64,000 nucleotides of DNA from Steromphala cineraria (taxonomy: Eukaryota > Mollusca > Gastropoda > Trochida > Trochidae). Shown piece by piece: positions 33,001 through 45,000 of the stretch. A model generated the notes under the pieces. The model saw only the letters and a list, made by a program, of their open reading frames with translations. It ran no database searches and was not told where the DNA came from. The stretch is taken from assembly GCA_916613615.1 (NCBI GenBank), contig OU744724.1:43564662-43628661 (forward strand), read 5' to 3'. Numbering within the stretch: the stretch's first letter is position 1; the number at the start of each line of letters is the position of its first letter. A program made the translations under genes and the position numbers.

Positions 33001-36000
33001 TTTTGTCTCAATTTCATATGAAATACCTAATTATCAAGAATCAGAAGAATCATTTTACTAAAAACGCAATAAGAATTAACTGTACGCAATGTTACCAATT
33101 CAAGGAGTAAATATGTCAACAAAATTCTGGAGCACTGAATTTATTTCTATTAGTTCAAGTTCAAAATATTCATGAGATATAGCCGTTCGCTGCTATGAAC
33201 TTATTTTCTTATTTTGAAAATGAATCTGTATTTATAAAGCATTATCGTAGCTAGAAAAGAATTCCGTGTCTGTCTTATATCTATCTATATATGCGTACGT
33301 ATAACAGTCAAAAGCAAAAAAAAATCTATTTTATGCAAAAATGCACGAAATGAACATAGTCTAACATAGCCTTGTTATAGCAAAGATTCAGGGGTCATTA
33401 AGTGGTCCAAAAAAGTTAACCATTCAAATACAGGTCGTTATGAACATGGTGGGGTTTTTCTTTTTGAAGTGGGGAAATTAATATATCGAAATGTGAGAGA
33501 TGTATTTCAGTGCAATCTCAATAAATCAAAATCTATAATGCATCACTACGTTAGTGTTTAAATCTCCCTGGACTGTTAATCTAGCGTCAACATTTTTATT
33601 CAGAAGAAGGTCATTGGACCACATGACATACATGTTATATAACATATTACAACAACGGTACAAAACAAACATGAATAGTTTAAATCTGTTAATCTAGCGT
33701 CAAACCAAGGAATTACATCAGATGTATAAAAATCCTTGGTCAAACTAAGCATCCAGTGCAAAAAGGGCGAACTCGCTGATTGGCTAGATTTTAATGACGT
33801 CACATGTCAGTCTGACGGCTAGATTAACGGATTGACGTTGTGAAGCAATATAGATCTTTATTGAGATTGTATATGTTGACATCTGTACACTAACATAGTA
33901 AAGCAGTATTTCAATTAATTGAAAATGTACTTGGTGAGATCTATACACGAACGTAGTAAGACAATATAGACATTAATTGAAAATGTACATTGGTGAAATA
34001 TGTACACTCACATATTAAAGCAATACAGACATTATTAAAAATGTACTTGGTGAGATCTATATGCTGACGTTGTGAAGCAATATAGATATAAATTAATCGA
34101 GATTGTACTTGGTGATATGATTTATTGAGATTGTACTTGGTGAGATCTGTACACCAACTTACGTAGTAAAACAATATTTAAATTTATTGAAAATGTACAT
34201 TATGTACCCTCACATAGTAAAGCAATACATAAATTAATTGAAAATGTACTTGGTGAGGTCTGTACACTAACGTAGTAAAACAATACAGAAGTTAATTGAA
34301 AATGTTCTTGGTGAGATCTGTACACTAACGTAGTAAAACAATACAGAAATTAATTGAAAATGTACCCTGACGTTGTGAAGCAATATAGATCTTAATTATT
34401 GAAAATGTACATTGGCGAAATCATAACACTAATGAGATTATACTTTCATGAGAATATCTTTAACTTTCAGAAGGAGAACAGCGTGTCTGTGTACAAGGTG
34501 ACGGTGGTAGTTAACGTGGTTGAGGAGGATGAGGGCGTGGCCAGTATCAACAGAGAGGCGCGCTACACCATGACCTGCACATACGGGGACCGGGGAGAGA
34601 AGCGCAGCAAGAACTCATCTGTCGAGGAACAGTGAGAGATTTTATGTCCGCTTAATAATTTCATGTGCTGAGCAAATTCAGGCCTGTACAATTTCAGAAG
34701 TATGGAGGGTAAAGTTAAACTTTTTAAAGCTCAGGGGGAGGGGATTGGTTTGATGTCATTCTGTACAAATTTTGGTTGGGGAGGGTGGGGGCAAATTGTC
34801 TTTTTTTCTGTGCAAGAGGGAAAGCGAACATCTTGACAACAACTGTATATAATTGTGTTTACGGTTGTTTTGCCAATTTTTACACACATAGCCTGTTGAG
34901 CTACAAAAGACATTATTTCTTATGTTTGAATTATGCTAAAAAAATAGGAAAATAGTTGAGGGCCAAGGTCTCCCGCTTGCTACGGACCTGAAATATACGA
35001 ACTAAAGTAATTATCGGAACGTTTGTAAGTTGTCATTAAAATACTAATATATTTGAGCACATGGTTAAAATATGTATAACAAGAACATTAACTACCTTAA
35101 CAATATTTATCATTAAACACTTAAAATAGTGTCTGTATTGAGCTTTACATCAGAACACAGCAGGGTGAAAATCACGCATATCAGCCTAGTCAGTTTCATA
35201 CAGATGCCGTCTTGTCTTGGTTGATTATATTGCAAAACAATTTACAAACTACAAAATTAAACCAATTAATACAACAAAAATCTTTTAAGATTAGAAAACA
35301 GAACATTTAAGGTTATTCATATGGATGTTTACAATACTTTTAAAAATTTACCGAACTCAGTTGAATCGCAAACATGTCAAGTTCTAAATGATAGATATTT
35401 CTTGAGTGTCTCTTTGTTTCAATTAATGTATACATTCTAGATTAAAGGACAGTAGCACGATTTTGAAATTCTATTTCTTCAACATTTTCATTTTATTTAT
35501 TTTTAGGGTAAAAACTATTACTTCTCTTCCGGATTATCCGTAGTTAAATAATAATAAAGTATCATGCAAAACCTGTTGGGAGGCCATTTTTACTCATTTG
35601 AGATACATAAAGGGAAATGGATTGGCGTATGTTAACCCGATATGATTCGTTACGTTACTTTTGACAAGAAGCTTAAGATATTGTAGTAACTTTTATATTC
35701 GTTTTCATTTGACAAATGTATTTTCCCAAACGTGCTACAGTCCCGGAATTAAAACTTACGCATACATATGGTCTGACTAAACCTTGTTGGACTTGACTCA
35801 AGTTAAGTCAATGTCAATTCGAATAAAATTACGAATGAAATGATAAAAGTCAAATCCATATGATTGGAGCTTTACAAAATTTAAAGATTTTATGACACTT
35901 CAACGATGCAAAACCTGTCACTGTAAATCCTTGAACTATCGCCCGCCTATTTCTCATTTCAAGGGCCAGTCGTTTACTCAAGGCTCCCATTTATTATTCA

Positions 36001-39000
36001 TTTTAGACTCGTAGTGTATTTTAAAAAATCATAAGAATAAAAAAAATTCACATTAAGAAATATGGCCTGAAAAAAATAAGGTAAATTCTTACAATATTAT
36101 AGAAGGTTCACCAGAATACGTTTTTACTGTGTTCAGTTTAAGCCAGCGATTTTTCAAGAAAGGTTATTTTTTCATTTCAAAGAGCTTAGACCTGTCGGGT
36201 TAAGTCAAGGTTGACTACTCAAGGCAAGCGTTTTTCAAGGATTTACAATACCTATTTAGATTGTTTTGCTTATCCACAGAAATCTTGTATTTTGCAGATA
36301 CTATTCCGCCCAGGAGGTTCAGAGTATATATGGTAACCTGACGAATGAAGAAGTGACTGTGGAAATTACAGATATTCTGGGAAGACCCATCAAAAGTGAC
36401 AGCGTCCCGATGGACAAGTATCTCTGCTTAAAAGTGCGCCTGACGAACATGACAGGTAACTTAAGCAGAGATGACGGGAGACTATTATAGTGTTTAAAAG
36501 GACAGTCCTATCGAGGTATTTATTTTTGAAAAGAAAATCAAGGGGACATATCAGTTTATGCAGTTTAATGCCATTAGTACATGATTATGACATAACCAAG
36601 TTGAAACAGGTTACTGGGAGTAACAATTTTGTTGATTTATATTCGACAACTTTATTAAGATAAACGTGCAACAGAATTTCACAAAAATACCCCCATAACA
36701 CTGTCCCTTTAAGCCAGTTTTATTTTTGTCTCTTGCCAATCTCTTTTGACCACACATCCACACATTTTATGCTTCTCAAAATAAACATATGTAAATTGCA
36801 AATCTTATGTTTTAAAAGGAAATTTTGAAGAACAAATTGATAGTTTCGAAAGCAGTAGCTCCATGCCAGGCCTGTAAAACATTGAATTGTATTGAATATT
36901 TACAGGGTTGGCGGGTCCAGGGAAGAAAATGAGCATATTTCCGGTCTCCTGTGAAGCTGTAGGCAAAAATACTGGGCATCGCTACGCTCTTATCAGATCT
37001 GGGTAGGTATACATCAGATTCTCAGTAAAAGCTACAGATCTGTGTCAGCTTTATCTTCATACAGTAAGAGATACATAATTCCCAGCCATGATCAAGGTTT
37101 TGCCTGTGTGTGCGTCAATCCATCCGAGTTAAACGGGACAGATTTTCTCAGAAACTATTTCAGATAGGATATCCCAATTTGCGGTGTCTAAAGGGTATCA
37201 ATATCTTGATGGGGTTTGAAAATAAAAAACTTTTAATTATTGTTACAGAGTTAGAACCCTTGGTTTTTGAACGTTTGAACATATTTCAAAGGGTTTATTT
37301 TTCTCAGAAACTATGAGTTGATAACCAATTGTACCGAATGTCTTCAGGGTATACCTTGGAGTGTGGAAATCAGAAACATGCAATTAGCTTTTGGACTATG
37401 TTTTCTTATTTGCTTTGTTGTTCTCACGGTAGTTGTAATTGTGCTTAAATACCAGTTACTTTCATTGATGAAAAGAAGCATGCTTTACACAAAATATTAT
37501 TTTCTTATTTAAAAGCATCTTCCTACGCAGAGCCTAAAAGGCCAGTTTCCAAACTGTCATTTTATGCCTTGCTGCAGAGACTTTACTTTTCTGTGCTGCT
37601 ATAGTGCCCATACAGAGTAGAGAGCAGGCACAGAAAACTCAAGGCTATGCAGCAAGGCATAAAATGACAGTTTGGAAACTGGCCTTTTAGGCTCTGCGAA
37701 GGAAGATAATTTAAAAGAAGTTTTGTAAAATATAAAGTAAATATCAAAGTAATGTTAAAAGGCAAAACAAAGGTCCCATCCACTGACACTTTGTGAATCA
37801 GAGATTTGAGCCTGAAACACAAAAAGCAAAGTGTTATCTACAACACAACCACTGTCTTCTCATAGTTACACTCTTTACAAATGCATGGTCTTTGAGAAAA
37901 ATAAGTCGAATTGATTTAAAGGATCAAACTTTATTGTCAAACTTTATCATACAAACATTATCTTTTATTTTCATATCTTTTTATTCACATCGATATCTGC
38001 ATATGGCCCATATGGATAGATAAACGTCACTTGTCAACATCATCGTCTGTTATTAAAGATTAAAATATTCCTAATTGACGTTTGACTCAGATGCGGCGAT
38101 GGAGTGATCTTCAAAAAGGCGCAGGGTTTCACTATGCTGCCAGGTATGGCCATTAGCGGCTATTTCAAGTTTTTTCACGTGAACAACGAGCACAGCTTCA
38201 GTATCAGCTGTAACTTCACGATGTGCCACAACTGTATCAACAAGGTAAGATGTCACTTCACAATTTGTGAAAAATGTATCAACAAGGTAAGATGTAACTT
38301 CACAATGTGTGATAAATGTATCAACAAGGTAAGATGTAACTTCACAATGTGTGATAAATGTATCAACAAGGTAAGATGTAACTTCACGCTGTGCGACAAA
38401 TGTATCAACACAGTAAGATGTAACTTCACGCTATGCGACAAATGTATCCACAAGGTAAAACGTAACTTCACAATGTGCGACAAATGTATCAACAAGGTAA
38501 GATGTAACTTCATGCGATGTTACAAATGTATCAACAAGGTAAGATGTAACTTCATGCTGTGTGATAAATGTATCAACAAGGTAAGATGTAACTTCACAAT
38601 GTGTGATAAATGTATCAACAAGGTAAGATGTAACTTCACTCTGTGCGACAAATGTATCAACAAGGTAAGATGTCACTTCACGCTATGCGACAAATTATCG
38701 ACAAGGTAAAATGTAACTTCACAATGTGTGACAAATGTATCAACAAGGTAAAAAACTTCACTCTAGATATTGCTCAGGATTTTATATTGACACCTTTGCT
38801 TATTATCCTCCGCAACCACGAAGTTGCCGGGGTATTAAAATGGGTACCGTCCGTCCGTCCGTCCGTCCGTTACACTTTGTGTCTGGCTAATAACTTTGTA
38901 ACTAATCAATCATTTCAATTCAAATTCGTCAGGAAAATGAAGAAACATGTTATTATGTGTCATGAGTAACAATTTTCTAAAAAAATCTACATAAAATATT

Positions 39001-42000
39001 AGGATTTTGGAGAGAAAGTGGTAAATTTGTGAGAAATCTGTTACAAGTCCCGTCCGTGTAATATGAGTTATTCCATTAATGACAAATGCATGACACGTTG
39101 GTAATAAGTTGAAGTTTGAGAAAGCATAAATCAATTTTACGACACCAACCAATACATAAATATCATGGTATCACTTGCATTGATGGTGAGTCTAAACTAT
39201 TTTGTGTAGTATAATTGATTTTCATAATTTTTAACCTACCTAACTTAGTATATGCCACTTACCTTTCTCACGAGAGACAGAGGTTTACCGCGAAATTCTT
39301 CGTGCTTACCGGATGGGATGCCCCCAGCCCATTGGCATGAGCGGGAAACCGGAATCCTGGGTAAAATTCGTGTCATACCTTCTTTCTCTCTCTTCGAGAT
39401 CGCATGTAATTTTCGTCTTGCTTATCGGTTCTACGTTTGGTTTTTCTGGTCTTTTTCCTTCCTTTCCTTCCGTCATTATCCTTTTGCTGCCCCCATCGCT
39501 TCTAATGTATCGATGTTCCCATCTAATTTCGCTTTTCGAGATCTTTTTGCACTTGGTGATTTTGCTATGTCCATGGCTTCTCGCCATGTTACGTACCTTG
39601 CATGTTCTATTTCACTTGGAAATACCTTCTGGGGGGTCGATTTGCTTGTTATCCCCCCCCACCCCCCCCTTTACCTCCGTTTCCCTCTTGTTTTCCTTCT
39701 ACGTGGGCTGGCTTTGTTGACCTGCTTTTCTGCACGTCCGCATTCCTGCTTACGTCACATCTACCTTTGGTCTGGTCCAAATACTATGGCTGCCTGTTTC
39801 TGCCATCTAAAATCTCCTATGCATTTATAATTACTTTCTAAGTATTTCTATACATTACTTCCATCAGCATTTTCCTCCTTGCATATAAAAATAACAATAT
39901 ATCTTAATATATTTTATTTTCTATATCTCTTTCATTAAAAAATTTCGTAAAATTTTTCAATCAGAAATTAATATATATCATAATCACTTACGCTTATATA
40001 TTAATTTCATGTTACATATTCCATCTAATGCATTTCATTTTTGCATTTACTCTTTATTAAATAATCTTGTAATAATAATTTTCTCTCTAAAATTATTGCA
40101 TTACATCTTATTTAATTTTCTACGGCAACCCTTTCGGGACATAAATTTTCCTGTTTTGCTTGCCTCTTAAAAATTTCAAAATATTTTTCCAAATTTTTAT
40201 ACATTGCCCTTATGTTTTCTCCATGTTGGCATGTCTCTGTTTCATGTGTTACAGTATTTATGCCTAGAGTCTATTGTGTCCTGTGTCGTTCCTCCAAGTT
40301 GGCCAAGGATCCTCACCTCCGGTGCCCCGACTGTCTTCCCAGGGTCTGCCTAGTGGACGACCGTTGTGACGAGTGCAGTGACCTCTCCCCCCTCGACTTC
40401 AAGAGCTTCGCCTCCGCTCGTAGGAAGAGACTCACCCAACGTCGGCTCAGGAGCATGTCTGACCCTACCACCGACCTCCCTCCCGCCGAGCCTACCGGCT
40501 CTCTGGACTCCCAGGTCCAGGAGGAACCTCGTCGTTCGCCTACGCCGCCTCCTCCTCCTCCTCCTACTCGGCAGACGCCGCCTCCTACGCCCAGCAAGTC
40601 TTCGGCCCTCTCCCGTTCGGAACTGGAGCTGATCATGACGAGCATGTTTGACAAGCTGATGGCCCGTCAACCTCCGTCTCAGGACCACGACCAGCGCTCG
40701 GTGCAGCGCCTAGACCAGCGCCATGACCCTCACCAGCGCCACGACCAGCGCTCGGACCAGCGCCTGCACCAGCACCAGCGCCCCAAGGAACCGTGACCAG
40801 CGCCAGCGCCCGGACCTCATGCAGCGCTCAGACCAGCGTCAGCGCTCCAGAGACTCTCCACCCAGAGACGTCAGAACCTCCCGCTCACCTCTTCGCTCCA
40901 GGAGCTCCTCCTCTCCTCGGCGCCACCGTGCACTCGCTCAGCCGCTTCGACAAGGCCGCCGCCCTGGACGACGCCATAGGACGTCTGGCTCCGAACCTCA
41001 ACCACTCATACAAGGTCTCGGATACCAAGATCTCGTCGGTGGAAGCTGCCCTCAGGAGGACTCTGAGGCCGATTTCGATCTTCCTCTCCGCGACTGACGC
41101 GATCAAGGCTGACCTAGACGTAGACAACCCTTCCCGTCTGGATCACCTCCACACATTGATGGACTGGCAGCGCCGTAACATCGTCCACATCTTAGACAAC
41201 GTGAGAGCTGGCCTAGGCTCCCTAACTCACCTTCGTTGCTCGGGCTTCCTGGACCAGTGCGCTTGGGACTCGGAATTCAAGAAGTCCCTGTTGCAGGCTC
41301 CTCCCACGGCTGCGACACTCTTCGCCGACAAGATCCCGGAAGTGTACAAGGAGCAGGCCTCAGTGACTCAGACGGAGGTTGCCTTGCAACACGTCTCGAA
41401 CATCTCCTTCCGACGCCAGAGCAACACCAGTCAGCGCCCTTACAAGCGTCAGCGCGTCAGGCCACAGCCCTCCAGATCAGGTCCCTCCTCGCAGTACCAG
41501 CGCTCTGCCAACTCCTCCAGAGGAAGGGACGCCCCCAAGCCACGCGGAGGCAGGGGTGGCAAGCGACCCTACTCCAAAGACTCCCCTGACACGAGACTAC
41601 TCAGAAGCCCAGAGCGCTCTTCTAGCCGAGAACCTCAAGACGCTTACCGACAAGAACGCTCTGGAGTTGGTGCTACAGCCCGATCACGCCCCAGGGTTTT
41701 ACTCACCAATCTTCCTGGTCCCGAAGAAAAATTCCACAAAGTTCCGAATGATCCACAACATGGCGACATTCAACGAACTGTACATGGAGCCACCATCCCA
41801 CTTTCGCATGACCTCCCTAGAAGCTCTCTGAGCCCAGCTGTCTCCAGGCGATTGGATGGTCAGTCTCGACTTACAGGACGCCTATCTCCACGTGCCGATC
41901 TACCCGCCCCACAGGAGGTTCCTGCAGTTCTTCTTCCAGGGCCTACATTACCAGTGGCGGGTCCTGCCGTTTGGAATTTCTTCGGCTCCGTGGTTATTCA

Positions 42001-45000
42001 CGAGGATCACAGCTCCCATCTGCCGCTATCTCCATCTCAGAGGGATGCATTTCGACCCCTACATCAACGACTGCCTCATGTCCAACCCTCAGCCACTCGT
42101 TCTACGCAGACAGGCGGCGTTGGCTCTCGACCTTCTTCACCAGCTGGGATGGCTAGTCAACCGGGAGAAGTCTCAGCTCGTCCCCTCCAAAGATTTGACC
42201 TTCATAGGGGGGCGCTTCCAGATAGACCTGGGCCTCCTACTCGTTCCTCCAGACAGGTGGACCAAGATCCAGTCCTTCGTCCAGCGAGCCCTGGTGTCTC
42301 CTCTCCGGCTCTGAGATTGGCAATCTCTTCTGGGAGTCCTCACGTCCGCCCAGGCTCTCACACTCAGAGGTCGTCTCATGATCCGCCCTCTCCAGGTGTT
42401 TCTCAGCCCTTACATCCGGTCGGACGACACGTCAGTAAGGATCCCCCTGCCTGCGCACCTCAGCCAATACCTCCGTTGGTGGACACAGCCATTGAACGTC
42501 TGCGAAGGCTGGGGAGCTCATCTCGGGGATCAGACCGCGTCAGGCATCTGGACGCATCCTCAGACCACCTGGCACTCAAACAACCTGGAGATGCAGGCAG
42601 TAATCCTAGCAGTGACGCAAGGGATTCCGGTTCTTCGAGGCAGCCGCCGTCTCCTGGCCTCAGACAACTCCACGGTCGTTTGGACTATCAGGAACCAAGG
42701 AACGACAGGCTCTCCTCCAGGCCTTTCGAGCTCTTCCATCTATTAGACGAGAATCAGATCCTCATCAGAGCTCGGCACATTCCAGGCTGCAGGAATGTCC
42801 TCGCGGACGCCCTGTCCAGACCAGACAAGCCGTCACCAACAGAGTGGATGTTGAACCCGGAGGCCTTCGCACTCATCGCCGCTCAGGTCCACCGTCCTCT
42901 CCTCGACCTGTTTGCCACGAAGCAGAACCATCACCTTCCGGTGTACGTCTCGCCTCTCCCCAATCCAGCAGCTTGGGCCGTCGACGCCATGTCCTTGTCA
43001 TGGGAGAATCTGGACGCGTACGCTTTTCCACCTCCGATTCTCCTGACCAAAGTCGTCGCCAAGATCAGGGACACCCTTCACCTCAGACTGACTTTGGTCG
43101 CGCCCTACTGGCCGGCGAGAGGCTGGTTCCCCGATCTTCTTCTTCTCGCCGAAAAAGATCCGCTCCCTCTTCCAAAGTGGCCGAACCTACTTCGTCACCC
43201 TCTCAGTCATCAGCTTCACCCACATCCCGAGAGGTACGCTCTGCACGTATGGACCATCTTCAGAGATCACTCCGGGCCAAGGGTTACTCAGGACGGGTAG
43301 CCAGTGCCATCTCCAGAGCCCACAGGCAATCCACGAGGTCGTTATACGATAATAAATGGCTGTCCTTCGAGAACTTCTGCAGAGACGCGGGCCGGGATCC
43401 TTTGTCTGTGGACCCCCAGTTTGTGGCCAACTTCCTCCTTCACCTCCGCCGGAAACGTCACTTGAAGGGTGGGACCATATCTACGTACCTGTCGGCGCTC
43501 AACTCGGTCCTCGCCGTTAAGTCCGACAGGAAGTTCTCCAAGGTTCCTGAGCTGGTCGCTCTCCAGCTTGAACGACTTAAGTTCAGACCTCCTGCTTGGG
43601 ACATCAACGTTGTCCTCAGATATCTGCGGGGAGCTCCCTTCGAACCTCTGTCAGAGGCCTCTTTCCAAGATCTCTCCAGGAAAACGGCCTTCCTCCTGTC
43701 GTTTGCTCACCTCGATCTCTTGTGGAACTTGGTTGCAAAGAATCAGCTTCCTGGACAACCGGGCAGGACCTTCACCATCCCTCCCCTCTCCAAGATCGTG
43801 TCGTCTTCAGATGTGGAGGAACTCGCTTTGTGTCCTGTACGTGCCCTTCGGGAGTACATCGACTGCTCTGCGCCCAAGAGAGGCACCAGGAAAAGACTCT
43901 TCATTCCCTTTTCACCGTCTGCCAAGGGAGAAGTCACCAGAAACACCCTCTTGCTGTGGCTCCGGACCGTTATTCTAGCAGCATATGACGCAGCCGGCTT
44001 ACCTCACCCTGTCGCCAGAAACCCGCATGAGATCCGGGCACTTGCATCCACCATGGCTTTACATCGCAACTGCTCAGTTCCAGCCATCATGGAAGGATGT
44101 TTCTGGCGTTCTACGAGGGTCTTCGCATCCCACTACCTCCGAGACCTAGCTGTGGAAGATGTGCAAGGCCTGCAGACCTTTGGACCGTTGGTGGTAGCCC
44201 AACAGCTAGCTGCCCCAACGTCTCTTTAGGGTAAGCTGAACACTTGTCTACTTCGTTACTTCTCACCCTGCACCTGTTGAGTTGTTTCGTTGTTGGCGAC
44301 TTCGTGGGGTTCACCGTTTGCTTCTCTGTGCAGTTCGCTTCGGTCGTTCCCACTCCGGGAGGATGTTTGATGGATGCTTTCTGCCTTGATGACTCGTCCT
44401 CCCTCCTCCCTACTGTCGGATCAGTGGCAGTTAGGTAGGTTAAAAATTTATTAAAATCTAAATATTTTAGATATTTAAATACCTACCTAACTTAGTAGGA
44501 ATAACTCCCGCCCGGCCTCCCCTTCGGACTTCGCTGGATGCCTCCTACAAGACTTCGTTCCAGAAAGTATGACACGAATTTTACCCAGGATTCCGGTTTC
44601 CCGCTCATGCGCAGTGGGCTGGGGGCAGCCCATCCGGTAAGCACGAAGAATTTCGCGGTAAACCTCTGTCTCTCGTGAGAAAGGTAAGTGGCATATACTA
44701 AGTTATGTAGGTATTTAAATATCTAAAATATTTAGATTTTAATAATTTTGATATATCCGGCATATTAAGTTGTAAACATTTTTTTGGTCTCGATTTCCGG
44801 GTACCATCCAGGAAGTGCCATTTTTTGTGTGAAACTGCATTTGGCCCAGTTTTTGATCCAATTAGACCTGTCAGTAACCTTTAGTTTTTTTATGAATTCA
44901 TCTTGGAGATCCAAATAAATAAATTGATTTGTTTGATTTTAATTTGTCAGTTTACTCAAATTATGCCCAACAGTGAACACAAAGTTGCATCATTTAGTTT

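Larger units (their letters stand above)
39226..44744 (+). mobile_element. DIRS-type tyrosine-recombinase retrotransposon, 5.5 kb
   Basis: Inverted terminal repeats, an internal complementary region, and gag, RT/RNase H and tyrosine recombinase parts in DIRS order. The boundaries (ambiguous by one base) come from comparison with the unoccupied repeat at 46309: TTTTCAT|ATTTTGATAT there is TTTTCAT|element|ATTTTGATAT here. No target duplication is made, as expected of a recombinase-integrated element. GC-rich coding against an AT-rich host. Defective: stops at 41829 and 42312, frameshifts, an altered RT active site and a damaged recombinase. Same orientation as the ZP gene, in its intron 6. Confidence 0.93.

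Noticed and set aside
38253..38676. Minus-strand repeat-peptide ORFs opposite the 42-bp array
   Set aside because: They are shadows of the plus-strand array; a 42-bp unit without stops stays open in several frames.
38207..38765. CRISPR-like array (regular 42-bp repeats)
   Set aside because: The units are contiguous with no unique spacers, encode a continuation of the ZP exon, and lie in animal nuclear DNA.
40313..41127. Several ORFs opposite the DIRS gag region (Arg- and Gly-rich)
   Set aside because: GC-rich DNA with few stops gives open shadows on the opposite strand; the DIRS domains are on the plus strand.
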